A stretch of DNA of 33,717 nt from the IMG/VR virus record IMGVR_UViG_3300005664_000029, positions 1 through 33,717 of that record, one strand, 5' to 3'. The notes under the pieces are model-generated. The model had not been told where the DNA came from, did not search any database, and worked only from the letters and a program-made list of their open reading frames with translations. Positions 7,522 through 14,982 of the stretch are shown piece after piece (positions within the stretch are counted from its first letter, which is position 1; every line of letters begins with the position of its first letter). Position numbers and translations under genes: made by a program. The DNA is from a virus.

Positions 7522-9054
7522 TCACACGACTTCAAAATCATCATCGTCTATCATTTCCGTGTTGTCGGCAAAGGTCAATGCGCCTGCATCGGCAACGTCT
7601 GGTGAAGTGACAGTCATGTTCAATTCACGCAATCGCTTCTTCAAATCTTCTTTCGGTTCGATTTGGAATCTTGACGAACTGTCTGTCTTAAAGTATACAA
7701 CAGATAATTCTTGCCACTCTGGTGAATCCACAATTTTGCCGCCATTTTCCAGCCACACTTTGAATTGATAGTACATGTACGCACGCATGTTTTTGTACTT
7801 CTTCGGTTCTGGTGCGCTGCCGCCGAACATCACTTTGTTCACATAGCAATCAAGTTCATACAGCCTGTCTGATACGCCTTGACCCAATCCACCATAGTCA
7901 TTGCCGACATTGCCGCTGTTGACTTCGAAATGGTCTTTGTATTTCTGCACTGTGACAACGTGCTGCATCGTGTCATCGGTCTTGTTGGTTTCCAGTAGCT
8001 TCATGACAGCTGGTGTGCGCAAAACGAATGACGAACGGTCTGAACCGCCACCAGCGAAGTCGTTTCCAAGTCGGCGTTCACCTTTCAGAACCCTTGTGCC
8101 GTTTTCCAGTTCGTGCGCCTGTTCATCGTCAGCAAGCATTGCATTGTATTCTTCTTCACTGATGATGGCGTTTTCAATAAGCGAATCAGGAAACAAACGA
8201 CGGTAGCCACCTGTGACCACTTCATCTTTCGGTGGGAATTTGACTTCATACAGAATATCGAAGAATGGTTCTTGCCGCATTTCTTCAATGAAGTCGATTG
8301 TATAGCGCCCCTCTTTCACAGCCTGCTGCCAATCAACACGGATTTTGAAATATTTCTTCGACTTGCTGGTGCGTTCAAAGTGGTTGTTGTAGAACGGATT
8401 GCCAATCTTCATCAAGAACGAATCTTTGAAGCCACCCAACATGCGCATCACCATTGCTTGCAAGTCATCTGGTATCAATGCGGCTTCGTCTTCGATGATG
8501 TTGCGTGACCCTTGACCAGTCAGCGATTCTTTCACACGCTTGCGGTTTCGGGCATCAGCCGTCAGTGTGCGAATTTCACCGCCGTTTTTCCATGTGATGC
8601 GTTCTTGGTTTCGTTTGTGCTTCAGCTTTTCAGCCTTTGGCAAATCTTCAAGTTCAATCTGTGCGATGAACACTTCATGGTCGAATATGTGCTGAATCGC
8701 TTTGCCCATGATGATGTCGGCTTTGGTTTGGTCTGGTGCAAGCACCGTCCATTTCTCTTTCTTCGACTGTGACCGCAACAGCAACGCCATTGATATGGTT
8801 TCAGACTTTCCATACTGCGTGGTGGTTTCCACCTGTACACGAAGATGCCGTTTGAATACGATTGCACCGAAGATGTCAGCTTGACCGTCAGTCAGTCGGA
8901 ATGGCAAGCCGTCGTCGTCTTTGAAGAATTGCGCACATAGGCGCTTTGCAATATCACGTTCAGCTTTCAATTGCGCTTCGGGTGAAGCGTACAGCGCAAT
9001 ATCAAGATGCTGGCGGCTGGTCTGAATCGTCTTCTTGACTAGTGTCTTGTCCAT
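7522..9054 (-). CDS. terL: Terminase large subunit
   Basis: A 510-residue packaging motor. The ATPase half has an atypical Walker A around residues 77-85 (Thr-Thr-Gln-Tyr-Gly-Lys-Ser) and a Walker B at about 185-190 (Asn-Ile-Ile-Glu-Asp-Glu). The RNase H-like nuclease half has candidate metal ligands Asp332 (Gly-Asn-Asp-Phe), the Gly-Asn-Asp-Tyr-Gly-Gly-Leu-Gly segment near residue 386, and an Asp near 485-489. Length is normal for the family. The start lies 53 bases inside the end of the small-subunit gene, with AGAAAGG upstream. It pumps DNA into the procapsid and cuts it. I cannot tell pac from cos packaging from the protein alone. Confidence 0.93.
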   Translation of the reverse strand: MDKTLVKKTIQTSRQHLDIALYASPEAQLKAERDIAKRLCAQFFKDDDGLPFRLTDGQADIFGAIVFKRHLRVQVETTTQYGKSETISMALLLRSQSKKEKWTVLAPDQTKADIIMGKAIQHIFDHEVFIAQIELEDLPKAEKLKHKRNQERITWKNGGEIRTLTADARNRKRVKESLTGQGSRNIIEDEAALIPDDLQAMVMRMLGGFKDSFLMKIGNPFYNNHFERTSKSKKYFKIRVDWQQAVKEGRYTIDFIEEMRQEPFFDILYEVKFPPKDEVVTGGYRRLFPDSLIENAIISEEEYNAMLADDEQAHELENGTRVLKGERRLGNDFAGGGSDRSSFVLRTPAVMKLLETNKTDDTMQHVVTVQKYKDHFEVNSGNVGNDYGGLGQGVSDRLYELDCYVNKVMFGGSAPEPKKYKNMRAYMYYQFKVWLENGGKIVDSPEWQELSVVYFKTDSSSRFQIEPKEDLKKRLRELNMTVTSPDVADAGALTFADNTEMIDDDDFEVV

Positions 9055-9577
9055 CGCTGGCGTCAGCCTTTCTGTTTACTGAATCAATCAAGTCGGCAAC
9101 GGCATCAAGTGCATCGGTTGCTTTGTTGTTGACTGCTGTTTCTTCGACGAAACCATCAACCGTTTGAAACCACAGTTTGATGGCGTCTGCTTTTTTCTTT
9201 TCCCTGATTCCCTCAAGTAGATGATGAACGACTTCAGGTGTGAATTCCCTTGCCCAATAGCGCCAATCAATCATCTGATATTCGGCTGGCACTTCCTTTT
9301 TTTTCCAGTCGGTCAAAGTGTCTGGTGAAATTCCGAATCGTTTGGCAAAATCACCCAACGTGCGCAACTGAATCAGTTCCATGATTTCGGGGTCTTTCAC
9401 ACCACGACTTTCGGCATCGTCTTCAGATATACCACGCAATGTCACTGGCAATGAACGCCAAATCAAGAACAGCCGATATTCATGCCCCTTGTATGGATTG
9501 AATTCAGCTTCAGTTTCGGATTTCTTTGGAATTTTCCGAACGATGTCCATTGATAGTGGTTTTTGCGTGTTGCTCAT
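9002..9577 (-). CDS. terS: Terminase small subunit (helix-turn-helix)
   Basis: A 191-residue protein just upstream of the large subunit. Residues about 70-105 read as a helix-turn-helix (Leu-Gly-Asp-Phe-Ala-Lys-Arg-Phe-Gly-Ile-Ser-Pro-Asp-Thr-Leu-Thr-Asp-Trp-Lys), the usual DNA recognition unit of small terminases. The tail end is acidic and disordered. I start it at 9577 (Met-Ser-Asn-Thr-Gln). That ATG lies six bases after TATACT, so the mRNA may be leaderless. An in-frame extension to 9616 would run over the -10 box. The overlap with the next gene suggests coupled translation. Confidence 0.8.
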   Translation of the reverse strand: MSNTQKPLSMDIVRKIPKKSETEAEFNPYKGHEYRLFLIWRSLPVTLRGISEDDAESRGVKDPEIMELIQLRTLGDFAKRFGISPDTLTDWKKKEVPAEYQMIDWRYWAREFTPEVVHHLLEGIREKKKADAIKLWFQTVDGFVEETAVNNKATDALDAVADLIDSVNRKADASDGQDTSQEDDSDQPPAS

Positions 9578-9589
9578 GTTTCTAGTATA
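9578..9589 (-). promoter_or_regulatory. Putative leaderless promoter of the packaging genes (TATACT-N6-ATG)
   Basis: TATACT at 9584-9589 stands six bases before the ATG of the terminase small subunit. There is no ribosome site in between. Upstream on the minus strand lies AAAAGTAAACAGAAA, loosely like the repeated early operator. The -35 region is weak. Confidence 0.5.
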
Positions 9590-9599
9590 GCGTTTCTGT

Positions 9600-9956
9600 T
9601 TACTTTTCCCGAACAATCAGATTCAGCACACCCAAGTCACAGTCTTGAATGTCGTCGATTGCGATGTCTGGAATGATGTCGGGTTTGAATACATGCCGTG
9701 TTGCCGTTTCAGTGACACCCACTGTGCGTTGTGGGTTCTTGCCTGCATAGTCATCAACGTACTTGTCAATTGCCAATGCCCTTGCGACTTGCCGTGCGTA
9801 TAGTTCACCGCCACCCGACCATACAATGATGCGTGTGTTCTTGAAACTTGCTAGTGCGACCAATAATGACCGTATGCGCTCATTTGCCACCATATCTTGT
9901 TTGGTGTTGTTCAGCAATGTGCCATCACAGTCAAATGCAATTGTGACTTGCTTCAT
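9600..9956 (-). CDS. HAD-like phosphatase
   Basis: A 118-residue small HAD-superfamily protein. It begins with the nucleophile motif Phe-Asp-Cys-Asp-Gly-Thr-Leu. Then come a motif II-like Ile-Val-Trp-Ser-Gly-Gly-Gly and the acidic motif Ile-Ala-Ile-Asp-Asp-Ile near the C-terminus. It lacks a cap domain. Such proteins dephosphorylate small phosphoesters, sugar phosphates or polynucleotide 3' ends. Here it is the last gene of the glycosyltransferase operon, so a sugar-phosphate substrate is plausible but not shown. Its ATG overlaps the upstream stop as ATGA. I rejected a 35-residue longer start because it has no ribosome site and overlaps the upstream gene fully. Confidence 0.8.
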   Translation of the reverse strand: MKQVTIAFDCDGTLLNNTKQDMVANERIRSLLVALASFKNTRIIVWSGGGELYARQVARALAIDKYVDDYAGKNPQRTVGVTETATRHVFKPDIIPDIAIDDIQDCDLGVLNLIVREK

Positions 9957-10186
9957 GATTCTGCACCCCCTTGGATTAGTGTCAGCCGTGGTCTTGCTGT
10001 TATTGGTACGACTGCCGCACGACCCATTGCTTGCAACAGTTCGGTTCGGCGGCTTTCCCACATTTCTTTGCCCTCAATCAGCTTTTCTTCAAGCGTCATC
10101 AGACGTTCGATTTCATGGCGTACTTCGTCAATGTAGCCATCAACCTTTTCGCATTGTGCTTCAACGAATTCAAGCCGATTTTTCAT
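9953..10186 (-). CDS. Small coiled-coil protein, unknown
   Basis: A 77-residue protein whose first 60 residues read as one charged helix (Glu-Phe-Val-Glu-Ala-Gln through Glu-Leu-Leu-Gln), then a short basic tail (Ala-Arg-Pro-Arg-Leu-Thr). It may dimerise through the helix. A TTG three codons upstream is an alternative start; I prefer the ATG. The gene overlaps the end of the small gene before it and the start of the HAD gene after it. I recognise no family. Confidence 0.6.
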   Translation of the reverse strand: MKNRLEFVEAQCEKVDGYIDEVRHEIERLMTLEEKLIEGKEMWESRRTELLQAMGRAAVVPITARPRLTLIQGGAES

Positions 10187-10328
10187 GTTCTTCAAGTTCC
10201 AGTTCGATTTCTGTTTTCATAAGCCATGACGCAAGTATCATCAATCTGATACCGAACCAGAAACGTATGCTGCGACGTGTCTGATGCTTCACATTGGCTT
10301 TGACGTCGATTGTGATGGTCTTGTTCAT
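10170..10328 (-). CDS. Small protein with hydrophobic middle, unknown
   Basis: A 52-residue frame: a basic N-terminus (Met-Asn-Lys-Thr-Ile-Thr-Ile), a short hydrophobic stretch (Phe-Trp-Phe-Gly-Ile-Arg-Leu-Met-Ile-Leu-Ala-Ser-Trp-Leu) and an acidic C-terminus rich in Glu-Leu. The charge pattern could support a membrane-associated helix. The ATG has a clear AAAGGG ribosome site and overlaps the stop of the glycosyltransferase gene. It is too short for most gene finders. Its place in an overlapping operon supports it being expressed. Confidence 0.6.
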   Translation of the reverse strand: MNKTITIDVKANVKHQTRRSIRFWFGIRLMILASWLMKTEIELELEEHEKSA

Positions 10329-11194
10329 GATGTTTGACCCTTTCTATTGTTTTGAAGTTTCCATTCGTCACCAACTTTGTGATATTCGGCAACGGTGCAA
10401 TTGTCATTCGGGTATAGAACATTGCCGTGCATGTCGGCGTGTCCAGTGATGACCGTCCAGTCAATCAAATTGATGTACCCTTTTTTGCGTAGTTCCAGCC
10501 CATAGGTCATGTCAACGCTGAAGCATTCATCGTGCCAATAGAACGTATGGTCAAGAAACAGTTGCATCGGTGTTATGAAGCAATACAGCCCACCGCCATC
10601 AATCTTTTCGAAGAATGACGACTTGTTGAACGGTAGCGTTGCCACTTTGGTCGGGTTTTCGATGTCATCAGTGCGCCATGCACCAATCATGCGTATGCCG
10701 TGCCTGCCGACCTGTACGCCCTCAATCAAGCCAACTTTCATGCCTGCGTCGGTCACTTCTTTGTAGTCGCTCAAAAGCCGCTGCAATGCGTCAGATTGAA
10801 TCACCGTGTCATCTTCAACCATGAACAGCATGTCGAACTGGCGCTTCATGCCACGAATGGTGTCTTGCACCATGCCCAACATTTCTTTGATTCGTTCACG
10901 TCGATAGAACAAACGAACTTCGTGCGGCGCTTGACGCTTGCTGTTGCCGAACCTGTATGCGAATGGCACTTCATACTTTTCAAACTTGTCTGTGATGAAG
11001 CTTTCTGTGATGTCCACGTTGTCGATGAACACCAGCAATTCGACTGTGATGTCAGTGAAGCGGTTCATTGCCGCCAACTGCTTTGCCTGCATTTCTACCG
11101 CCCACTTGCGTGTCAGCGGCATGACAATCAAGACGCTGTTGATTCGATTATCTGCTGAAACACTGTCTGGTAGTACGGTTTGAGTTGTTTCCAT
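10325..11194 (-). CDS. GT-A type glycosyltransferase-like protein
   Basis: A 289-residue protein with an N-terminal Rossmann-like start (Ser-Val-Leu-Ile-Val-Met-Pro-Leu-Thr), a DxD-like metal motif in Met-Val-Glu-Asp-Asp-Thr, and a later Gly-Gly-Gly-Leu-Tyr plus Trp-His-Asp-Glu. These match GT-A fold transferases (GT2-like), where the acidic pair binds the nucleotide-sugar metal ion. I start it at METTQ because GGAAAGGGG precedes that ATG; a longer upstream reading has none. It overlaps the end of the upstream glycosyltransferase by 67 bases. Acceptor is unknown: virion protein, DNA base or host surface glycan are all possible. Confidence 0.7.
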   Translation of the reverse strand: METTQTVLPDSVSADNRINSVLIVMPLTRKWAVEMQAKQLAAMNRFTDITVELLVFIDNVDITESFITDKFEKYEVPFAYRFGNSKRQAPHEVRLFYRRERIKEMLGMVQDTIRGMKRQFDMLFMVEDDTVIQSDALQRLLSDYKEVTDAGMKVGLIEGVQVGRHGIRMIGAWRTDDIENPTKVATLPFNKSSFFEKIDGGGLYCFITPMQLFLDHTFYWHDECFSVDMTYGLELRKKGYINLIDWTVITGHADMHGNVLYPNDNCTVAEYHKVGDEWKLQNNRKGQTS

Positions 11195-12180
11195 GATAGC
11201 CCCTTTCCAATTTCGATTGCTTCTTTGTTTGACCACGACATGAATTCACGGTCACCGAACTGGCACATTTTGAAAGCCAAATGATTCGGGTCGGTTTCGT
11301 ATATGTCGATTTGCGTGCGTGTCATGAATGACCGTTCACGCTTTGCTGGCACAAGCCATTGTTTTGGCAAGCGATAGCCGTTTGGTTCGACGTCGGGCAT
11401 GATGACTGGTATTCCAGCCGCCAAAGCTTCTTGCATCGGCAAACACAGTCCACCATATTTGCGTGGTATCACCAACACGTCACCGTCTTTGTACATGTCG
11501 GCATAGTTTGGAATGTCACGAATGATTTCCAAGTCGATTGACTGCTGCGCTTTTTTGATAAGCGTTTCAGTCGTGCCGTCCAATTGCTGTGCGTATATTT
11601 TGAACTTGAACTTGTTGCCACACTTGACAGCGGCTTCAATGAATGTCATTGTGCCGTTTCTGTCGTGAATTGCCTGCTTTCCAGCAATATGAAATATTGT
11701 GCGACACTCGCTTATTTCCCGATAGTTGATGTCCAACCCATCTGTTGGCACTGGCAAATCAAGCACTGGTGCGATTCCAAGTGCTTCGACGTCTTTTTTG
11801 TGCCAAATTGTTGGTGCTGCCAATACTGCTGGCGCTTCAATGTCTTTGCGGTTCAGGTAGTCAAGAAATTCATAGTTGAATTGCAACACGACTGGCACGC
11901 CTTTTGCTTTTGCCTTTTCCATCAAGCAATAGTTCAGCGGCGTTTCACATATGAACACAATGTCGACGTCGTTTGTCAGCCAATCCATGTGCTGGCAATC
12001 GGGCATGTTTCGTGTCAGCATGACTTCACCGTCTTGAAAGCGTTCGTGGTGGGTTTTCATGCCATTGAATTTGTGCAAGTCCACCAGCAATGTTTTCGTT
12101 GGCTGCATGTGCTTATAGAAATTGTGTGTCTGAATACCAAGTCCAGTATTTGTTGAATATGCCAAAAGCCCGATTTTCAT
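11128..12180 (-). CDS. GT-B type glycosyltransferase (GT4-like)
   Basis: A 350-residue protein. The N-terminus (Met-Lys-Ile-Gly-Leu-Leu-Ala-Tyr-Ser-Thr-Asn-Thr-Gly-Leu-Gly) reads as the acceptor Rossmann domain with a glycine loop. The C-terminal domain has the donor signature Pro-Arg-Lys-Tyr-Gly-Gly-Leu-Cys-Leu-Pro-Met-Gln-Glu-Ala-Leu-Ala-Ala-Gly, the GT4-like nucleotide-sugar binding region. In the classical E-x7-E motif the first Glu is replaced by the Lys-Tyr of this segment, so donor binding may be altered. The start overlaps the Fic stop as ATGA. No signal peptide or membrane segment is seen, so it acts in the cytoplasm. Confidence 0.85.
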   Translation of the reverse strand: MKIGLLAYSTNTGLGIQTHNFYKHMQPTKTLLVDLHKFNGMKTHHERFQDGEVMLTRNMPDCQHMDWLTNDVDIVFICETPLNYCLMEKAKAKGVPVVLQFNYEFLDYLNRKDIEAPAVLAAPTIWHKKDVEALGIAPVLDLPVPTDGLDINYREISECRTIFHIAGKQAIHDRNGTMTFIEAAVKCGNKFKFKIYAQQLDGTTETLIKKAQQSIDLEIIRDIPNYADMYKDGDVLVIPRKYGGLCLPMQEALAAGIPVIMPDVEPNGYRLPKQWLVPAKRERSFMTRTQIDIYETDPNHLAFKMCQFGDREFMSWSNKEAIEIGKGLSWKQLKPYYQTVFQQIIESTAS

Positions 12181-12752
12181 GACTGTGCATCCTGTTCGTC
12201 TTTGATAATCCAACCCATGTTCGACAGCTTGATGACACGTTCGTGGTCAAATAGTCGGTAGTACGCTTGACGATTCTTTTCTTCGTCGGCATTGTAGTAT
12301 GTCGGCTTGATGCCACGGCGCTTGCAAATGTACCAGTACAACATGCGACCAGTGCGCCCATTGCCATCGACGAATGGGTGAATCATTTCGAATCGAATGT
12401 GACCAATCAGCGGTGTCATCTGTGGCACGTCCAACAGCCAATTGCGCATCAAGTCTTCAACCAGTGAATAGTCTGGTGCGACCCTGCCGCCAACACTGAC
12501 GTTGGTCTGATTGCCTGCCATGCCACGGTAGTACCCACGTTGATTTGGTTGCAAATTGTCTTGGTGAAGCGTGATGATTTTCTGCACACGCATGATGTCG
12601 GCGTGCGACAGCGAATCCAGCTGTTCAAGATATGCCCATGCCAACAGTGATTGCGCATCTTCTTCTTCAGAATAGATGCCCTCAATTTCGTTGCTTGCTT
12701 TGATGTACTTTTTGATGTCGAAGTCTGCGCTGCGACGTGTCTGACGATTCAT
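12177..12752 (-). CDS. fic: Fic domain protein with N-terminal inhibitory motif
   Basis: A 191-residue Fic enzyme. The active-site loop at residues 125-136 is the complete His-Pro-Phe-Val-Asp-Gly-Asn-Gly-Arg-Thr-Gly-Arg consensus, so AMP transfer (or another nucleotide transfer) to a protein hydroxyl is expected. An N-terminal Ser20-x3-Glu24-Gly25 matches the inhibitory helix of class II Fic proteins, in which the Glu blocks ATP binding. The enzyme may thus be kept silent until triggered. It sits between an FkbM methyltransferase and a glycosyltransferase, all with overlapping or touching ends. Start chosen at 12752, with GGAAAGAGG upstream. Host target and trigger are unknown; no separate antitoxin gene is visible. 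Confidence 0.92.
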   Translation of the reverse strand: MNRQTRRSADFDIKKYIKASNEIEGIYSEEEDAQSLLAWAYLEQLDSLSHADIMRVQKIITLHQDNLQPNQRGYYRGMAGNQTNVSVGGRVAPDYSLVEDLMRNWLLDVPQMTPLIGHIRFEMIHPFVDGNGRTGRMLYWYICKRRGIKPTYYNADEEKNRQAYYRLFDHERVIKLSNMGWIIKDEQDAQS

Positions 12753-12753
12753 T

Positions 12754-13413
12754 TCAATACCTCTTTCCGAATAACATGCCGCCATTGCTGCCGACATACT
12801 TGATTTGATGTGTCTTGCTCAATTTCTCGACGATTGCGCCAAGGTCGTTTGCGTGCTGGTCATACTCAAGTGTGATGTATCGACACAGCTTCAAAGTACG
12901 TTCTGACGCACCAAGAATCACATCACCCTCAAGCCCCTCAATGTCAATCTTCAGCACGTCGATGTACTCAAGATTGTGCGCTGCAAACAGCTGGTCAAGC
13001 GTCACCAATGTGATTTGTGTCTTGCCTGCTTCTTTCACGTCTGACACTACTGAATCGCCGTGTTCGTTGGTGATGAATGCTGAATCGCTTCGACCAGCCA
13101 CACCACGGTCATCGAATATGAATTCACAATCTGGTACGTTGTGACGGTTTGCGCCCACGTTTTTCACCAGCATTTCGACGTTGTGCGGTTCTGGTTCGAC
13201 GGCAATCACTTTCTTTGCGCCAAGTGCTGCCGCATACAGTGTGAATGCACCGATGTTTGCACCAAGGTCGACAACAATGCCTGTGTCGGTCAAATCACCG
13301 TCAAAGACTTCATATACGTTTTCACACCAGATTTCACGCACCACAACGGCATCTGATTTGGAATCTTCTCTACCCTCAAAGATGAAGCGTGGGTCATGTG
13401 CAAATATTTTCAT
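12754..13413 (-). CDS. FkbM-family methyltransferase
   Basis: A 219-residue SAM-dependent methyltransferase. Motif I is Val-Val-Asp-Leu-Gly-Ala-Asn-Ile-Gly-Ala-Phe-Thr, followed by an acidic end of strand 2 (Ala-Val-Glu-Pro-Glu-Pro). The FkbM signature Leu-Lys-Ile-Asp-Ile-Glu-Gly-Leu-Glu is near residue 155. Family members O-methylate sugars and related hydroxyl groups, and often sit in glycan operons. This agrees with the glycosyltransferase neighbours and argues against DNA methylation; no DNA-methylase catalytic motif (DPPY or PC) is present. AAGGGG precedes the chosen ATG; a GTG two codons upstream is a weaker option. Confidence 0.88.
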   Translation of the reverse strand: MKIFAHDPRFIFEGREDSKSDAVVVREIWCENVYEVFDGDLTDTGIVVDLGANIGAFTLYAAALGAKKVIAVEPEPHNVEMLVKNVGANRHNVPDCEFIFDDRGVAGRSDSAFITNEHGDSVVSDVKEAGKTQITLVTLDQLFAAHNLEYIDVLKIDIEGLEGDVILGASERTLKLCRYITLEYDQHANDLGAIVEKLSKTHQIKYVGSNGGMLFGKRY

Positions 13414-13415
13414 GG

Positions 13416-14402
13416 TCACCCCTTTACTGTTTCAATTATGGTTTGCAATCGCTGTGTGTATGTGTGGTCACGCTTGGTTCGTTCATGACCAGCCATGCGC
13501 AACGCTTCACGTTCTGCATCATGCGACAAGTAGAAATCAATGCGGTTCTTCAGCCCCAAGAAATCACCATATTCATACGTTTCGATTTCCTGATGCTTCA
13601 CTACTTCGTGCTTCAATTCTGATGTGTCGATTTCTGATTCAAGATTGAATGAATCTTCAAGCCCCTTGATGTATGGGTGAATCATGAAGCCGCCACGACC
13701 AGTGGTTTCATAGATGCGGTCTGACCAATAGTATGGGTAGTCAAAACCGATGCACAGCGTGTCACCGACGACGACTTTGGCGCTTGCATATAGTCGATTG
13801 AGTTCATCACCACGCACGACGTGCTTGCCGTCATTGCCGAAGTGTGCGAATCGTTTGCCATATGTCTGTTCAAGAAATTTAATCAGCTTTGGTCGATACT
13901 GCCATTCTTGGTGGTATCGGCGTGAACCAACGAACACGACGTCATAGTTGAAGCGTTCGTCGAAGTCTGCAATATAGCATTCAGGTTCGAACACACCAGC
14001 TGGCAAATAGTGACCAATGGTTTGTGTGTTGGCGTTCAGCCAATCAGCCATCAACTTGTCGACGGTGAAGAAGTGTTTCACTTTGAAATATTCATGGTCG
14101 TGGTATTCATTCCAGCGATTCAAACCCATGTACAAATCAAGATGATATGCCACTGACGGAATGTTCAGCCGTTCCAGCCGCCGCAAGACTTCAGTCATGG
14201 TGCGGTTGCCTTTCAGCGTCCATCCATGCGTGTGAACCCAAAAGAACATGTCACAGCCGCTTGCGACTTGGTACACCCTGTCTGTGGTCACCATAGGTTC
14301 TTGCAAGCGAATCACTTTGTGACCCATCTTTTCGAATGTTGCTGCGTAGTGCGATTCACTGGTGAACGGCACGTTGAAGTTCCCAAGAAATGCGATTTTC
14401 AT
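13416..14402 (-). CDS. CgeB-like glycosyltransferase
   Basis: A 328-residue GT-B type protein. The N-terminus (Met-Lys-Ile-Ala-Phe-Leu-Gly-Asn-Phe) is a Rossmann strand. The middle has Val-Ala-Tyr-His-Leu-Asp-Leu-Tyr and Asp-Val-Val-Phe-Val-Gly-Ser-Arg-Arg. The end carries Val-Val-Val-Gly-Asp-Thr and Arg-Ile-Tyr-Glu-Thr-Thr-Gly-Arg-Gly-Gly-Phe, the usual donor-binding stretch of CgeB/DUF3880-like transferases. First of the glycan genes in transcription order. Its ATG overlaps the preceding stop (ATGA). Which sugar it uses cannot be read from sequence. Confidence 0.8.
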   Translation of the reverse strand: MKIAFLGNFNVPFTSESHYAATFEKMGHKVIRLQEPMVTTDRVYQVASGCDMFFWVHTHGWTLKGNRTMTEVLRRLERLNIPSVAYHLDLYMGLNRWNEYHDHEYFKVKHFFTVDKLMADWLNANTQTIGHYLPAGVFEPECYIADFDERFNYDVVFVGSRRYHQEWQYRPKLIKFLEQTYGKRFAHFGNDGKHVVRGDELNRLYASAKVVVGDTLCIGFDYPYYWSDRIYETTGRGGFMIHPYIKGLEDSFNLESEIDTSELKHEVVKHQEIETYEYGDFLGLKNRIDFYLSHDAEREALRMAGHERTKRDHTYTQRLQTIIETVKG

Positions 14403-14545
14403 GATGCAAACACCTTGTCAGCCATTTCGATGAACTTGGTGAATACATCAGTCCACATGATGAAATACATGAACCACATGCCGATGCCGAATGCGGCTGC
14501 TATGATAAGCGCCAAACCGATGGCGTTCACAACACGGCGCTTCAT
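14399..14545 (-). CDS. Small single-pass membrane protein
   Basis: A 48-residue protein. It has Lys-Arg-Arg at the N-terminus, then a long hydrophobic stretch (Ile-Gly-Leu-Ala-Leu-Ile-Ile-Ala-Ala through Phe-Met-Tyr-Phe-Ile-Met) and a short polar tail. Positive residues before the helix suggest the N-terminus stays inside. Its ATG overlaps the stop of the upstream membrane gene and its stop overlaps the next ATG. Two small membrane proteins opening a glycosyltransferase operon could anchor the transferases or flip a lipid-linked sugar, but the sequence does not show it. Confidence 0.7.
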   Translation of the reverse strand: MKRRVVNAIGLALIIAAAFGIGMWFMYFIMWTDVFTKFIEMADKVFAS

Positions 14546-14838
14546 TGCTTGATGCCCCAATAAGCGACAGCAACGATGAATGCGGTTGCTAGTGCGTACA
14601 CAGCCCACATGCCCCATGGCTGCTTTTCGACCCATTCAAAGAAGTGGTCGACTTTTGTCTTGGTGTAGCCACTATGAACGAACTTGCGGCGTCGGTCTGT
14701 TTCAATCAGGTCGACAGCTGATTTCTTTCCCTCAAAGAATGCAATCGCTGCTTTCGTTTTTGGTGATGCTTTTGTTTGAAGCGGCACTGTTTTTGATGGT
14801 GGTTGCTGCTTCGGTTTACGTTTGAAGAAGTTTTTCAA
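14542..14838 (-). CDS. Membrane protein with basic N-terminus
   Basis: A 98-residue protein with a TTG start after GAGGG. The first 30 residues are Lys/Pro/Thr-rich and likely cytoplasmic and disordered. Residues about 77-95 (Met-Trp-Ala-Val-Tyr-Ala-Leu-Ala-Thr-Ala-Phe-Ile-Val-Ala-Val) form one membrane helix near the C-terminus. It is the first gene of the accessory operon after the terminator at 14.9 kb. A six-codon frame ends two bases before its start and may couple its translation. No family recognised. Confidence 0.65.
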   Translation of the reverse strand: MKNFFKRKPKQQPPSKTVPLQTKASPKTKAAIAFFEGKKSAVDLIETDRRRKFVHSGYTKTKVDHFFEWVEKQPWGMWAVYALATAFIVAVAYWGIKQ

Positions 14839-14840
14839 TT

Positions 14841-14861
14841 TTATACCCTCGCTTTCTGCAT
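14841..14861 (-). CDS. Possible six-codon leader peptide
   Basis: ATG CAG AAA GCG AGG GTA TAA (Met-Gln-Lys-Ala-Arg-Val). It is preceded by the same GACGATATG initiation sequence seen at many phage genes and ends two bases before the TTG start of the membrane protein. It would feed ribosomes onto that weak start. The AAAGCGAGGG inside it is the ribosome site of the next gene. Too short to support by composition. Confidence 0.3.
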   Translation of the reverse strand: MQKARV

Positions 14862-14879
14862 ATCGTCTATGCTGTCAAT

Positions 14880-14888
14880 AGTTTACCA
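14880..14888 (-). promoter_or_regulatory. Possible promoter of the accessory operon
   Basis: TGG TAAACT on the minus strand resembles an extended -10. TTGCCA lies 19 bases upstream, a poor -35 at a long spacing. It follows a strong terminator and precedes the first gene of the operon, which is where a promoter is needed. Confidence 0.4.
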
Positions 14889-14913
14889 TACTTTGAATCA
14901 CGTTTGGCAACAG

Positions 14914-14982
14914 AAAAGCCGACACCAGTTCCGAATGACGATATGCAATTCACGAGTGGTGAAAGGTCGGAATGATGTCGGC
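14914..14982 (-). terminator. Long-stem terminator between lysin and accessory operon
   Basis: On the minus strand 14982-14967 pairs with 14934-14918 in a stem of about 16 bp with one bulge and one G-U pair, loop of about 32 nt, followed by TTTTCTGTTG. The loop contains TATCGTCAT (14943-14935), which is also complementary to ATGACGATA at 14996-14988, just upstream of the stem. The two pairings interleave, so they would form a pseudoknot or compete. Confidence 0.7.

Noticed and set aside
10192-10464. 90-codon frame rich in Thr and Cys
   Set aside because: It overlaps the glycosyltransferase end and the better-supported 52-residue gene, and lacks a ribosome site.
12754-13413. FkbM-type gene as a DNA methyltransferase that would explain missing restriction sites
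   Set aside because: It has a SAM motif but no DPPY, NPPY or PC catalytic motif and has the FkbM signature used on sugars. A methylase would also remove the need to lose the sites.
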